Of a stretch of 64,000 nucleotides of DNA, positions 1-8,893 are shown in pieces. The position numbers and the translations under genes were made by a program. How positions within the stretch are numbered: position 1 is the first letter of the stretch; each line of letters opens with the position of its first letter. The notes beneath the pieces are model-generated. The model did not search any database, was not told the origin of the DNA, and saw only the letters and a program-made list of their open reading frames with translations. Source of the DNA: JAHEDT01 sp963825615 (GTDB taxonomy: Bacteria > Desulfobacterota > Desulfuromonadia > Desulfuromonadales > BM103); contig CAWGTV010000006.1 in NCBI GenBank assembly GCA_963825615.1, forward strand, positions 124,001-188,000. The letters run 5' to 3'.

Positions 1-109
1 GGGCTATCGTCATCTGGAATGGGACTTCGACAGCAATGACAAGGGCGGAGAGATCCTGAATGATATTTATATCAGCGGTCCCGTGGTCGGACTCAGGTAT
101 ACCTTTTAA
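1..109 (+). CDS. C-terminal end of an outer-membrane beta-barrel protein (partial)
   Basis: The reading frame starting at base 2 is open from the window edge to a TAA at 107-109 and gives 35 residues. They alternate polar and hydrophobic residues and end in GPVVGLRYTF, with a terminal Phe and aromatic residues two and more places before it. This is the usual signature of the last beta strand of an outer-membrane barrel, the signal read by BamA. The rest of the gene lies before the window, so the family cannot be named. A hairpin that could end the transcript lies about 90 bases further on. Confidence 0.7.
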   Translation, partial: GYRHLEWDFDSNDKGGEILNDIYISGPVVGLRYTF

Positions 110-199
110 TACAAGAACAAGAGCAACAGCCAATGCCAGCGAACTGCCGATGGCGGTTGCCGTAAAATTTTCATACAAATCACCATCAATTGAGATACA

Positions 200-236
200 A
201 CATGGCCCGTCCTCCCTGGATGGGCCATGTTTATAT
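200..236 (+). terminator. Hairpin terminator after the outer-membrane protein gene
   Basis: CATGGCCCGTCC and its near-complement GGATGGGCCATG form a stem of about 12 pairs (one G-T wobble) around a 5-base loop, followed by a weak T-rich run (TTTATATT). It lies downstream of the barrel gene and before the SYLF gene. Confidence 0.6.
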
Positions 237-329
237 TGCAGGACAATTAAGACCCTTCATGTTTGACGGCACCTGCTAACCAGATATACTCAAGGCTGAA
301 CTTGAGAAATAACCATAAGGAGACCAACG

Positions 330-896
330 ATGAAATTCATACTGAAAGCTTTGACCATCGGACTGTTGATGGCCCTGTTTTGCTCAAGTGTCTATGCTGA
401 CGAATATGCAGACACCAAGAAGATGTTCGTGGATGCCGGCATTGCAGAGATGTTTAGCAGCGCCTATGGTTATGCATTGTTCCCAACCATCGGCAAGGCT
501 GGGTTTCTCGTCGGTGGAGCTTTCGGCAAAGGCCGTGTTTATGAACAAGGCAAACACATCGGCGATACGTCAATGACGCAGGCGACCGTTGGCTTTCAAC
601 TTGGTGCGGCAGGTTTCAGCCAGGTCATTTTTTTCGAAGACAAACGTGCCCTGACCGAGTTCACCAATGGTAATTTCGAGTTCGGCGCAGAAGCCCAGGC
701 TACGGCCATCACTGCAGCAGCAAGCGCCTCTGCGAATACCGCGGGAAGTTCCGCGACGGCCAGCGGCGGGAAAAACAACGCGTCAACAACAGGCGGAGGC
801 TACAACAAAGGTATGGCCACATTCACTATCACAAAGGGTGGCTTAATGTATGAAGTCAGTGTTGGCGGACAGAAGTTCAACTATACCAAAATTTAA
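330..896 (+). CDS. Secreted SYLF-domain (YSC84-like) lipid-binding protein
   Basis: The 188-residue product starts with a signal peptide (MKFILKALTIGLLMALFCSS, cleavage likely after VYA near residue 23), so it is probably periplasmic. The remainder matches the SYLF/YSC84 fold: AYGYALFPTIGKAGFLVGGAFGKG near residues 46-69, then the GAAGFSQVIFFED block, and a C-terminal TKGGLMYEVSVGGQKFNY block. An Ala/Ser/Gly-rich stretch sits near residues 115-155. Family members bind membrane lipids; the bacterial periplasmic role is not established. The start is supported by AAGGAG eight bases upstream. It appears to be a single-gene unit. Confidence 0.85.
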   Translation: MKFILKALTIGLLMALFCSSVYADEYADTKKMFVDAGIAEMFSSAYGYALFPTIGKAGFLVGGAFGKGRVYEQGKHIGDTSMTQATVGFQLGAAGFSQVIFFEDKRALTEFTNGNFEFGAEAQATAITAAASASANTAGSSATASGGKNNASTTGGGYNKGMATFTITKGGLMYEVSVGGQKFNYTKI

Positions 897-1322
897 AGCG
901 GGCCCAAACATCAAAAATATTTACTGCCCCGCTCCATCCATTGACAACTCCACTCGTTAATCGCCAATTCGTGGCCACCGGTGTTCGCTTCCTAGTGGCC
1001 ATTGCTTTGGTAAAATGGGCGGTCCGATTGTTCAGCAAGCGATGTCCAGAGTGTCGGAATGTGCTTTTACACATTTTCGTTTAGTTATATATCGTCTGAA
1101 ACTTTACGGGTCTGCCCGTTTGCTTTTATAGAGTAGCCAGATATTATCACAACCATTGAAGCCCTGCTGTGAAAGGCAGGTCCGAGACACCTCCTTCAGA
1201 CCCACCTGAAGACAGAACTTTGCCCTGCAGTCGCCCTCCTGACTGTGGGGCTTTTTTTAGGCTCTAGACCATCAGGAAATGTCTGATAGGCTAGAATTAT
1301 GTTTAATAACAGCAACCTGAAC
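897..1322. other. Gene-free stretch between the SYLF gene and the convergent 4Fe-4S protein gene
   Basis: No convincing gene is present. It holds an imperfect hairpin at about 974-1003 (TGGCCAC ... GTGGCCA), of the same GGCCAC type as several other intergenic hairpins in this window, and a clear terminator at 1222-1258. The A/T-rich part around 1080-1150 could hold a promoter for a small RNA ending at that terminator, but I see no well-matched -35/-10 pair. Confidence 0.5.
1222..1258 (+). terminator. Rho-independent terminator, near-copy of one at 27.8 kb
   Basis: GCCCTGCAGTC pairs with GACTGTGGGGC (11 positions, two wobbles) across an 8-base loop and is followed by seven T. Stem and loop are almost the same as the hairpin at 27,770-27,800 on the other strand. 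The nearest plus-strand gene ends at 896, over 300 bases upstream, so the transcript ended here may be a non-coding RNA or a long 3' leader. Confidence 0.75.
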
Positions 1323-2324
1323 CTAGTGCCCCAGACGCGCCACCAACGGAATCAGCTGCCGGTAATCTTCGTAGCCCAAACTCGTCTGCCAGTGCCCGCT
1401 GAGCATGCCGGTCAATACCCCGCCACCGAACAACAACAGCACGATCACCACAAAGACAACTCCCGGTAGCGGTCTTTTCAGGAGTGTCATCGCCAGAGCG
1501 CCCTCTTCCTGGCAACTGCTGACGCAGGTCAGGCAGCCGGTGCATTCAGGAGAGTGGATGCGCACCTTGTGCTGCACATCGATCTGCGCCGGACAAGCAC
1601 GACTGCATGCACCGCAATCGATGCACTTGTCCTGGCGGCGCGCCACCTTGAAAGGGCTGAGCATACTAAGCAGGCCGAGCATTGCGCCGTAGGGACAGAG
1701 GTAGCGGCACCAGAAATTCTTGTATACCACCGAAAGCAGCGACAGGATGGCAATAATTACCATGCTGGTGGTCGACATCCGTGTAAAGAAATGCAGCATC
1801 TTCACATCGGCGACCGCCCAGTAGGGCGCAGTCAAAAATTCTTTGATGGCAACCATCGGCATGCCGAACAGGATCAACTTGACGAAAAAGAACAGCAGCG
1901 CGTACTTGGTGAACTGCAGAAACAGGTCGAGGCTGCGCCAGATGCGTAAATTGCTGCCAAACAGTTTCTGCCCCACCTTCCAGGCCCCTTCAGACAGGGT
2001 TCCCACCGGGCAGACAAACGAGCAGAAGGATTTTTTCGTCAGCAGGGACATGGCCAGAAAAGTGAGGAAGAGCACTAGGGCTGCCGGGTGAACCGAGTCA
2101 AAATGCCCGGTAAGCACCCAGCCCTTGAGGCTCACCAGCGAGCCGATCGGCAAAAAACCCTCTACGCCGGGCGGTCGGGAGAAATACCCAGCCTGTCCCG
2201 CTGTTTCAAAATGGTGTACAAACAGGCCAAACTGGATACCGAGAAAAAGGCACCAGCCAAAGAACAGCCACTGGACCGTCAGCCGCCAGTGGCTTGCCTT
2301 ATGCCAATTGATCAAAGTCTTCAT
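1323..2324 (-). CDS. NapH/MauN-like 4Fe-4S membrane protein
   Basis: A 333-residue polytopic membrane protein of the NapH/NosR/CcoG-like ferredoxin superfamily. It has membrane helices near residues 15-35, 80-98, 135-160 and 185-205, two membrane-proximal cysteine motifs (CSFVCPVG near 100 and CRYLCPYG near 210), then a ferredoxin-type pair of 4Fe-4S motifs (CIDCGACSRACPAQID near 235 and CTGCLTCVSSC near 260). A final helix lies near 285-305. Such proteins pass electrons between quinol and periplasmic or cytoplasmic partners. The partner is unknown; the next gene upstream is a rubredoxin-type membrane protein in the same direction, which hints at a redox pair. A functional name would be a guess. 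Confidence 0.8.
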   Translation of the reverse strand: MKTLINWHKASHWRLTVQWLFFGWCLFLGIQFGLFVHHFETAGQAGYFSRPPGVEGFLPIGSLVSLKGWVLTGHFDSVHPAALVLFLTFLAMSLLTKKSFCSFVCPVGTLSEGAWKVGQKLFGSNLRIWRSLDLFLQFTKYALLFFFVKLILFGMPMVAIKEFLTAPYWAVADVKMLHFFTRMSTTSMVIIAILSLLSVVYKNFWCRYLCPYGAMLGLLSMLSPFKVARRQDKCIDCGACSRACPAQIDVQHKVRIHSPECTGCLTCVSSCQEEGALAMTLLKRPLPGVVFVVIVLLLFGGGVLTGMLSGHWQTSLGYEDYRQLIPLVARLGH

Positions 2325-2488
2325 GGTTTATTGAGAATATTCCGGAGCACCAAAGCAGGATATGATTCAGGTCAAAAAATGACGATCACTTTCCAGACTT
2401 ACAAGAAAAGCAAAGTTTAATCGCCCGAGGGTAGAGATTGCAAATTAAACCGAATATAAGTTTGACAAAGGCCCTTCACGTCCACTAA

Positions 2489-3070
2489 CTAAGCACCGTC
2501 CTGGCCATGGGACTGGAAAACCAGCTTGCTGCCATAGTGCCCCAAAAGCACCGCGCAGCCGAGCATCCCGACAAAAAAGGCTAGGTACAGCAGGCTGCGC
2601 CAACTGACCGACATCATCAGTTCGGGGTGACCGAAACGTAACTGAGCGGCGGCCAGGCCAAGCAGGAGCAGAACCAGAGCCAGACCAATCTTTTTCATGA
2701 AGATGCCGGCACGACGTCCTTTGAAGTGCTTCTGCCAGGCATAAATGCCCGAAGCCAGGGAAACCGGCGCGGCGACCAGCACAACTAGCAGCAGCCAGAA
2801 GACCGCAGATTCGAGGTGTGGTTGGCCGGTCATGAAATATGCCAGCAGAAACAGGGCAATGGTCGGCAGCAACCCGCACGGGAAGTGCGCCACCACCGAG
2901 TGCAGGCGGAAGTTGGCGACCAGGTCCTTCAGCAGGGTCACCGTCGCCACGGCCTCCTCTTCAACCGGCACGAACAGGGAGCGGTCGGCGCCGCAGGCAG
3001 GGCAGACCTCGGGAGGTTCGACCCCTTCATGGATATAACCGCAAACCGTACAGCGCCATTGTCGTGGCAT
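2489..3070 (-). CDS. Rubredoxin-domain protein fused to a four-helix DUF2231-like membrane domain
   Basis: The 193-residue product begins with a compact rubredoxin-like metal site: CTVCGY and CPACGA, two CxxC pairs, near residues 6-30. It then has four predicted membrane helices (about 60-80, 90-115, 125-145, 155-175), with a His near the first helix (SVVAHFPCG), as in DUF2231-type proteins that may bind haem. The chosen ATG at 3070 is preceded by GGGGAGGG five bases upstream; an in-frame start six codons earlier has no such site. It lies in line with lpd upstream and the 4Fe-4S protein downstream. Probably an electron carrier tethered to the inner membrane. Confidence 0.72.
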   Translation of the reverse strand: MPRQWRCTVCGYIHEGVEPPEVCPACGADRSLFVPVEEEAVATVTLLKDLVANFRLHSVVAHFPCGLLPTIALFLLAYFMTGQPHLESAVFWLLLVVLVAAPVSLASGIYAWQKHFKGRRAGIFMKKIGLALVLLLLGLAAAQLRFGHPELMMSVSWRSLLYLAFFVGMLGCAVLLGHYGSKLVFQSHGQDGA

Positions 3071-3098
3071 CACAACCCTCCCCTGCAAGATATCAAAC

Positions 3099-4505
3099 TC
3101 AACCTTTGAAGAGCATCTCAGCTGCGTCGTAGATCGTTTCCGAAAGCGTCGGGTGGGGATGGATCGACTTGCGCAGATCCTCGCTCACCGCTGCCAGTTC
3201 CATGGCAACCACCCCTTCAGCGATCAGTTCACCGGCGCCGGGACCGACAACGGCGAGACCGAGGACGCGATCGGTCTCGGCATCGACAATCAGCTTGGTC
3301 ATGCCGTCATCGCGCCCGAGGGTCAGGGTGCGACCGTTGCCCCGCCAGGGCAGCTTGGCGGTTTTCACCTTGATCTTCTGCGCGCGGGCTTCGGTTTCGG
3401 TTAGACCGCACCAGGCGATCTCAGGGTCGGTAAAGACCACGGCCGGGATTGCGCGTGGGTCGAAGACCGCTTTACGGCCATAAACCACTTCAGCTGCGAC
3501 ATGCGCCTCACCATAGGCTTTGTGAGCCAGCATCGGCTCACCGGCGATATCACCGACGGCAAAGATGTGCGGCTCGGCCGTACGCATCTGCCCATCGACG
3601 TCAATGAAACCCTTGTCGGTCACCTTGACCGCGGTGTTCTCCAGGCCGAGATTTTCACTGTTGGGACGTCGGCCGATAGCGATCAGGACACAGTCGAATC
3701 GCTTCTTCTCCGGCTTGCCCTGCTTCCCCTCCAGGGTGACCATGACGCCGTTCTTTTGCTCTTTCAGTGCCGCCACGCGGGTATTGAGGAGGATCTCGGC
3801 AAACTTCTTGTCGAGGCGCCGTTTCAGCACCGAGACCAGGTCGCGATCACAACCGGGCAACAAACCGTCGGTCATCTCCACCACCGAGACCTTGCTGCCG
3901 AGGGCGGCATAGACCGAGCCCAACTCCAGACCGATGTAGCCCCCACCGACGACCAGCAACGAGGCGGGGATGTCGGCCAGTTCGAGGGCTCCAGTGGAGT
4001 CGATGATGCGCTTGCTCCCCGCGGCGACACCGGGCAACATGATCGGTCGCGAACCGGTGGCCAAAATCGCCTGCTCGAAGGTCATCTCACCGACAGTACC
4101 AGCTGTAGTCGTCACTGTCAGGGTCCGGGCACCCTTGAATTGCGCCATACCACGCACATAGGTGACCTTCATCTTGTCGACTTTTCCGCCAAGCCCACCG
4201 GTCAGCTTGCCGATGACCTCGTCCTTCCAGGTGCGCACCTGCGCCAGGTCGATCTGTGGCTTGGCAAAGCGCACTCCGATGGCCGCTGACTCCTCCGCTT
4301 CATTGACCAGCTTGGCGACGTGCAGCAGCGCCTTGGAGGGGATGCAGCCACGGTGCAGGCAAACGCCACCGGGGTTGACCTCGGGATCGATCAAGGTGAC
4401 CTCGCAGCCGAGCTCGGCAGCCCTGAAGGCCGCAGCGTAGCCGCCCGGTCCGGCGCCGATGATGACCAACCGGGCGGTGGCAGGGATTTGATCGTGACTG
4501 CTCAC
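3099..4505 (-). CDS. lpdA: Dihydrolipoyl dehydrogenase, E3 of pyruvate dehydrogenase
   Basis: This 468-residue flavoprotein reoxidises the dihydrolipoyl group of the pyruvate dehydrogenase E2 and passes electrons to NAD+. The N-terminal FAD motif is IIGAGPGGYAAA (near 15). The redox disulfide is in GGVCLHRGCIPSK (near 45-57). The NAD-binding motif is VVGGGYIGLELG (near 185), the second FAD motif is IFAVGDIAGEPM (near 315), and the C-terminal catalytic His-Glu pair is in HPHPTLSE (near 450). It starts with GTG, with AAAGGA upstream inside the end of aceF, and only 4 bases separate the two genes. Full length, normal for the family. Confidence 0.95.
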   Translation of the reverse strand: MSSHDQIPATARLVIIGAGPGGYAAAFRAAELGCEVTLIDPEVNPGGVCLHRGCIPSKALLHVAKLVNEAEESAAIGVRFAKPQIDLAQVRTWKDEVIGKLTGGLGGKVDKMKVTYVRGMAQFKGARTLTVTTTAGTVGEMTFEQAILATGSRPIMLPGVAAGSKRIIDSTGALELADIPASLLVVGGGYIGLELGSVYAALGSKVSVVEMTDGLLPGCDRDLVSVLKRRLDKKFAEILLNTRVAALKEQKNGVMVTLEGKQGKPEKKRFDCVLIAIGRRPNSENLGLENTAVKVTDKGFIDVDGQMRTAEPHIFAVGDIAGEPMLAHKAYGEAHVAAEVVYGRKAVFDPRAIPAVVFTDPEIAWCGLTETEARAQKIKVKTAKLPWRGNGRTLTLGRDDGMTKLIVDAETDRVLGLAVVGPGAGELIAEGVVAMELAAVSEDLRKSIHPHPTLSETIYDAAEMLFKG

Positions 4506-4509
4506 GGCA

Positions 4510-5865
4510 TTATCCTTTCATAACCAGTTGCAGTGGGTTCTCGAGAGCTTTGCAGATCCAGCGCAGGAAGCGGGCGCCGTCGGCACCGTCGATGACCCGG
4601 TGATCGTAGGTCAAAGAAAGCGGCAGCACCAGTTCCGGCGCAAATTTACGGCCGTTCCAGACCGGCTGCATCTCGGCCGTGGACACTCCGAGGATGGCGA
4701 CCTGGGGGGCATAAACGATCGGCGTGAAAGCAGTGCCGCCGACCCCGCCCAGGTTGCTGATAGTAAAGGTCCCCCCCTCCATATCGGCAGGGCTGATCTT
4801 GCGCTCGCGGGTCTTTTCAGCAATCGCATTTAATTCGACAGCGAGGCGCTCGACGCCCTTGTCATCGGCATCGCGCAGCACCGGCACGAGCAGCCCACCG
4901 GGAGTATCCACGGCGACACCGATGTGCACATACTGCTTGAGGATCAGCTCCTTGCTCGCCAGATCGAGGCTGCTGTTGAAGCGAGGGAATTCCCGCAATG
5001 CGGCGGAGCAAATCTTGACCAGGATAGCGGTCATGGTCAGGCGGCTCTCGCTGATCGCCTGCTGATTATACTCTTTTCGAAACTTCTCGATCTCGGTGAC
5101 CCTGGCATGGTCGTACTGGGTGACCATGGGGATGGTCGACCAGGCGTAACCCATGGCATCGGCCGTCAGTTCACGCACCCGGGAGAGGGGTTCGCGGGAC
5201 ACCTCTCCCCACCTGGAAAAGTCGGGCAGAGGCCGCTGGGCATGCAACCCAGGGAATTCGCCATGCACTACTGGGACCGGGCCGCCGCCGGTGATGCGCT
5301 GCATGGTGTCGCGCACGAAGTTGCGCACGTCTGTCTGGCTGATGCGGCCACCCGGACCGGTGCCCTGGACCTGGTAGATATCGACGCCGAGGTCGCGGGC
5401 CAGACGGCGCACTGATGGTGCCGCCGGCGCAACCCGGTCGCCGCGCCGCACCGGGGTCAGATCGACTTCCGGCAGTGCTTTGGCGGCACGAGCTTGCGGT
5501 GCAACTTTTGCCGGCGGTTCGGGTTCCGCTTCGGTCACTGCAGTCCTGGCCGGTTCTGGTGCCTTGTCTGGTTCGGGCTTTACCTCTGTCGTACTTGCCG
5601 CTGCGGCGGGCTCTGCAGAGGAGTCCTCGCTTGCTTCGATTAGCATGATGACGGTACCGATCGGTACGCTGTCGCCCTGCGCCACCTTGATCGCGGTGAT
5701 CTTGCCGGCGAACGGCGACGGAATGGCGATTACTGCCTTGTCGGTCTCCAGTTCCAGCAGGGTCTGGTCTTCTTCGACACGGTCCCCGACAGTAACGGCG
5801 ATGTCGACAACGGTTCCCTCGAGCACTCCGTCTGACACTTCTGGAATTTTGATCTCGTGTGTCAT
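4510..5865 (-). CDS. aceF: Pyruvate dehydrogenase dihydrolipoyl acetyltransferase (E2)
   Basis: The 451-residue E2 carries acetyl groups from E1 to CoA. One lipoyl domain spans residues 1-80 with the lipoylated Lys in LELETDKAVIAI (near 45). An Ala/Pro/Glu-rich flexible linker follows (about 85-140), then the E3/E1-binding domain near 148-185 (RRLARDLGVDIYQV, GPGGRI). The catalytic domain ends with DHRVIDGADGARFL, which holds the active-site His and Asp. There is only one lipoyl domain, fewer than in E. coli (three). It sits between aceE and lpd in the same direction. Confidence 0.95.
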   Translation of the reverse strand: MTHEIKIPEVSDGVLEGTVVDIAVTVGDRVEEDQTLLELETDKAVIAIPSPFAGKITAIKVAQGDSVPIGTVIMLIEASEDSSAEPAAAASTTEVKPEPDKAPEPARTAVTEAEPEPPAKVAPQARAAKALPEVDLTPVRRGDRVAPAAPSVRRLARDLGVDIYQVQGTGPGGRISQTDVRNFVRDTMQRITGGGPVPVVHGEFPGLHAQRPLPDFSRWGEVSREPLSRVRELTADAMGYAWSTIPMVTQYDHARVTEIEKFRKEYNQQAISESRLTMTAILVKICSAALREFPRFNSSLDLASKELILKQYVHIGVAVDTPGGLLVPVLRDADDKGVERLAVELNAIAEKTRERKISPADMEGGTFTISNLGGVGGTAFTPIVYAPQVAILGVSTAEMQPVWNGRKFAPELVLPLSLTYDHRVIDGADGARFLRWICKALENPLQLVMKG

Positions 5866-5930
5866 GGCATTCCTTTAACCGGTTTCGGGTTTATTCCTAT
5901 AGCTAAAGCCCTACAGCTTTACAGCATGTC

Positions 5931-8615
5931 CTAGTCTACATGCGGGTTGAGCTTGCCCGGATTGATCTCGAGCTTGGCTATCGCCCGAGCGACCGTGCCG
6001 CTGGCAACAGTCCCTGCGGACTCCAGGTGCCTGAGGGCTGCGACCACGATGTAACGGGCATCGACCTCGAAAAAGTCGCGCAGCCGTTCGCGGCTGTCGC
6101 TGCGGCCGAAGCCATCGGTGCCCAGGCAGTGCAGCGGCCCGGGGAACCACTGCGCCACTGCGGCCGGCAGAATCTTCATGTAATCGGAAGCGGCCACGAA
6201 GACACCCTGCTCTTTGGCCAGCAGACTGCTCACGTAGGGTTGGCGGGCTTTCTTCTGCGGATTGAGCAGGTTCCAGCGTTCGCACTCCACGGCGTCCTGG
6301 TAGAGCTCCTTGTAGCTGGTGACGCTCCACACATCGGCGGCGACCTTGTAGTCCTGCTCCAGGATCTCCTGCGCCTTGAGCGCTTCGTTGAGGATGGCGC
6401 CACTGCCCAGCAGGTGGGCCTTGGCCTTGCTCTTCTTGAGCCGGGCTGGCCGGAAGCGGTACATCCCCTTGATGATCCCTTCACGGACCCCTGCCCCTTT
6501 CGGCATCGGTGGCATCAGGTAGGTTTCGTTCATAACGGTCAGGTAATAGATCCAGTCTTCCTGATGACAGTACATGCGGGTCAGGCCGTCGTGGATGATG
6601 ATCGCCAGCTCGAAGGCGAAGGCCGGGTCGTAGGCCTTGATCTTGGTCGGGGTCATCGCCAAGACGTGACTGTGGCCGTCCTGGTGCTGCAGCCCCTCGC
6701 CGGCCAGAGTGGTCCGGCCCGAAGTGGCACCGATCAGGAAACCTCGGGCGCGGCTGTCGCAGGCCTGCCAGATCAGGTCGCCGACCCGCTGGAAGCCGAA
6801 CATGGAGTAGAAGGTGTAGAAGGGGATAGTCTGCACGCCGTTGTTGGAATAGGCCGTCCCGGCGGCGATGAAGCTGGCCATGGAGCCGGCCTCGCTCAGG
6901 CCTTCTTCGAGGATCGCGCCGGTCTTCTTCTCATTGTAGAAAAGCAGGCTGCCCTTGTCGACCGGATCGTAGAGCTGACCCACATGGCTGTAAATCCCGG
7001 CCTGGCGGAAGAGGGACTCCATGCCGAAGGTGCGCGCCTCGTCGGGTACGATCGGCACAATCAGTTTACCAAGTTCCGGATCGCGCAGCAGCTTGGCCAG
7101 CAGGTGCACGTGGGCCATGGTGGTCGACAGCTCGCGGTCGCCGGAACCGGCCAGGTATTCGCGGATCAGCTCTTCGGTCTGGCAGGCGATCGGCTGGCTG
7201 CCGCCGAAGCGCTTCGGCACCGAGCCGCCGAGTGCCGCGCGCCGTTCCTTGAGATACTTCATCTCCGGGCTGTCGTCGGAAGGCCGGTAGAAAGGTGCCT
7301 CGGCGATCTCGCTGTCGCTGATCGGGATGTTGAAGCGAGTGCGGAACTCCTTCAGCTCATCCTCGTTGAGTTTCTTCTGCGAGTGGGTGATGTTCTTCCC
7401 TTCACCGGCTTCACCCAACCCGTAGCCCTTGATGGTTTGGGCCATGATCACCGTCGGCGAGCCCTGGTGCTCGAAGGCCGCCTTGTAGGCGGCGTAGACC
7501 TTGTCCGGGTCGTGCCCGCCGCGGGTCAGGCTGCCGAGCTGGCCGTCGCTGTAATTTTCCACCAGTTTGAGCAGTTCCGGGTACTTGCCGAAGAAATGCT
7601 CACGCACGTAGGATCCGCTCTTCAGAGTGAAATGCTGCATTTCACCGTCGAGCACCTCGTCCATGCGTTTGACCAGCAGGCCGGTGTTGTCCATCTCGAG
7701 CAGCTTGTCCCAGTCGTCTCCCCAGATCACCTTGATGACGTTCCAGCCGGCGCCGCGGAAGGCCGCTTCCAGCTCCTGGATGATCTTGCCGTTGCCGCGC
7801 ACCGGGCCATCGAGGCGCTGCAGGTTGCAGTTGATGACAAAGATCAGGTTATTGAGGTTTTCCCGGGCCGCCAGAGTGATGGCGCCCAGAGATTCCGGCT
7901 CGTCCATTTCGCCGTCGCCGAGCATTGCCCAGACCTTGCGGCCGCTTGATTTACGCAGGCCGCGATCGACCAGGTAGTGGTTGAAACGTGCCTGGTAGAT
8001 CGCCGATAGGGCCGTCAGACCCATGGAGACGGTCGGAAACTCCCAGAAATCCTTCATTAGGAAGGGATGGGGATAAGAGGATAGGCCCCCTTCGGCGGCC
8101 AGCTCGTTGCGGAAGCGCTCCAGGTCTTGCTCGGACAGGCGCCCTTCGAGGAAGGCGCGGGCGTATGCACCCGGTGCGGCGTGCCCCTGGAAATAGACCA
8201 TGTCGCCAAGGAAATCATCGGTGCGGCCGCGCCAGAAGTGGTTGAAGCCGACCTCCCAGAGGGTGGCGGCCGAGGCGTAGGTCGAGATGTGGCCGCCGAT
8301 GCCGGAGCTTTCCCGGTTGGCCCGGACCACCATGGCCATGGCGTTCCAGCGGATAATCGACTTGATGCGCCGTTCGATCTCGCGGTTGCCGGGAAAAACA
8401 GGCTGCTGGTTGCGGGGAATGGTGTTGATGTAAGGGGTGTTGGCGGTAAAGGGAATGCTGACGCCCTGCTCCTGGGCGCGCACCTGCAGCAAGCGGAGCA
8501 GCTGACGAACTCGCTCCTCGCCTTGCGTCTGTAACACGTAATCGAGTGACTCGCGCCACTCGGCATTTTCGATGTCCAGCAGGTTATCTAAGGCTTTGCG
8601 ATCATCTTTGGTCAT
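5931..8615 (-). CDS. aceE: Pyruvate dehydrogenase E1, homodimeric type
   Basis: An 894-residue thiamine-diphosphate enzyme that decarboxylates pyruvate and acetylates the lipoyl group of AceF. It is the single-chain homodimeric type, close to the usual 885-890 residues. The ThDP motif appears as GDGEMDEPES ... NNLIFVINCNLQ (near 230-270), and the conserved ETYLMPPMP and GATSGRTTLAGEGLQHQDGH segments are present. The ATG at 8615 follows GAGGAG at nine bases; a TTG three codons earlier has no better site. It is first in the aceE-aceF-lpd group. Its presence implies aerobic or microaerobic pyruvate use besides pyruvate:ferredoxin oxidoreductase. Confidence 0.95.
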   Translation of the reverse strand: MTKDDRKALDNLLDIENAEWRESLDYVLQTQGEERVRQLLRLLQVRAQEQGVSIPFTANTPYINTIPRNQQPVFPGNREIERRIKSIIRWNAMAMVVRANRESSGIGGHISTYASAATLWEVGFNHFWRGRTDDFLGDMVYFQGHAAPGAYARAFLEGRLSEQDLERFRNELAAEGGLSSYPHPFLMKDFWEFPTVSMGLTALSAIYQARFNHYLVDRGLRKSSGRKVWAMLGDGEMDEPESLGAITLAARENLNNLIFVINCNLQRLDGPVRGNGKIIQELEAAFRGAGWNVIKVIWGDDWDKLLEMDNTGLLVKRMDEVLDGEMQHFTLKSGSYVREHFFGKYPELLKLVENYSDGQLGSLTRGGHDPDKVYAAYKAAFEHQGSPTVIMAQTIKGYGLGEAGEGKNITHSQKKLNEDELKEFRTRFNIPISDSEIAEAPFYRPSDDSPEMKYLKERRAALGGSVPKRFGGSQPIACQTEELIREYLAGSGDRELSTTMAHVHLLAKLLRDPELGKLIVPIVPDEARTFGMESLFRQAGIYSHVGQLYDPVDKGSLLFYNEKKTGAILEEGLSEAGSMASFIAAGTAYSNNGVQTIPFYTFYSMFGFQRVGDLIWQACDSRARGFLIGATSGRTTLAGEGLQHQDGHSHVLAMTPTKIKAYDPAFAFELAIIIHDGLTRMYCHQEDWIYYLTVMNETYLMPPMPKGAGVREGIIKGMYRFRPARLKKSKAKAHLLGSGAILNEALKAQEILEQDYKVAADVWSVTSYKELYQDAVECERWNLLNPQKKARQPYVSSLLAKEQGVFVAASDYMKILPAAVAQWFPGPLHCLGTDGFGRSDSRERLRDFFEVDARYIVVAALRHLESAGTVASGTVARAIAKLEINPGKLNPHVD

Positions 8616-8893
8616 GGGCAGCAACTCCTCTATGCGACGAAAGCGCTCGCGAGGGCGCTATCGGCAGAGTGACATCTAGGCACATCATTTTACCATTAAA
8701 ATGTACCTGATATTTGCCGATTGACCATGTCAACGGGAAAAAAGTGCGACAGGCAACGCAACGCGGACAAAAGGGGCCCCGAACGGTTGTCCCTTTGCGT
8801 GTCACTACCGACAATGTGCCGGCGACGTCACAAGCAAAGCCCCCACCGGGTCCTCCCCTTCCCCTCGAGAGCAGAGAATACCCCCGCAAACCG
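8616..8893. other. Spacer between trkA and aceE, likely aceE promoter region
   Basis: No gene. On the minus strand a TTGACA (about 8724-8729) could be a -35 element for aceE, but no good -10 lies at the right distance, so the promoter is not assigned. The part near 8,830-8,880 is C-rich and without a T-rich hairpin. Confidence 0.35.

Noticed and set aside
5940..7949. Long plus-strand open frame of 669 codons opposite aceE
   Set aside because: It is the antisense of a GC-rich essential gene, has no ribosome site and its protein looks like low-complexity His/Gly/Asp/Leu sequence typical of reverse-strand shadows.
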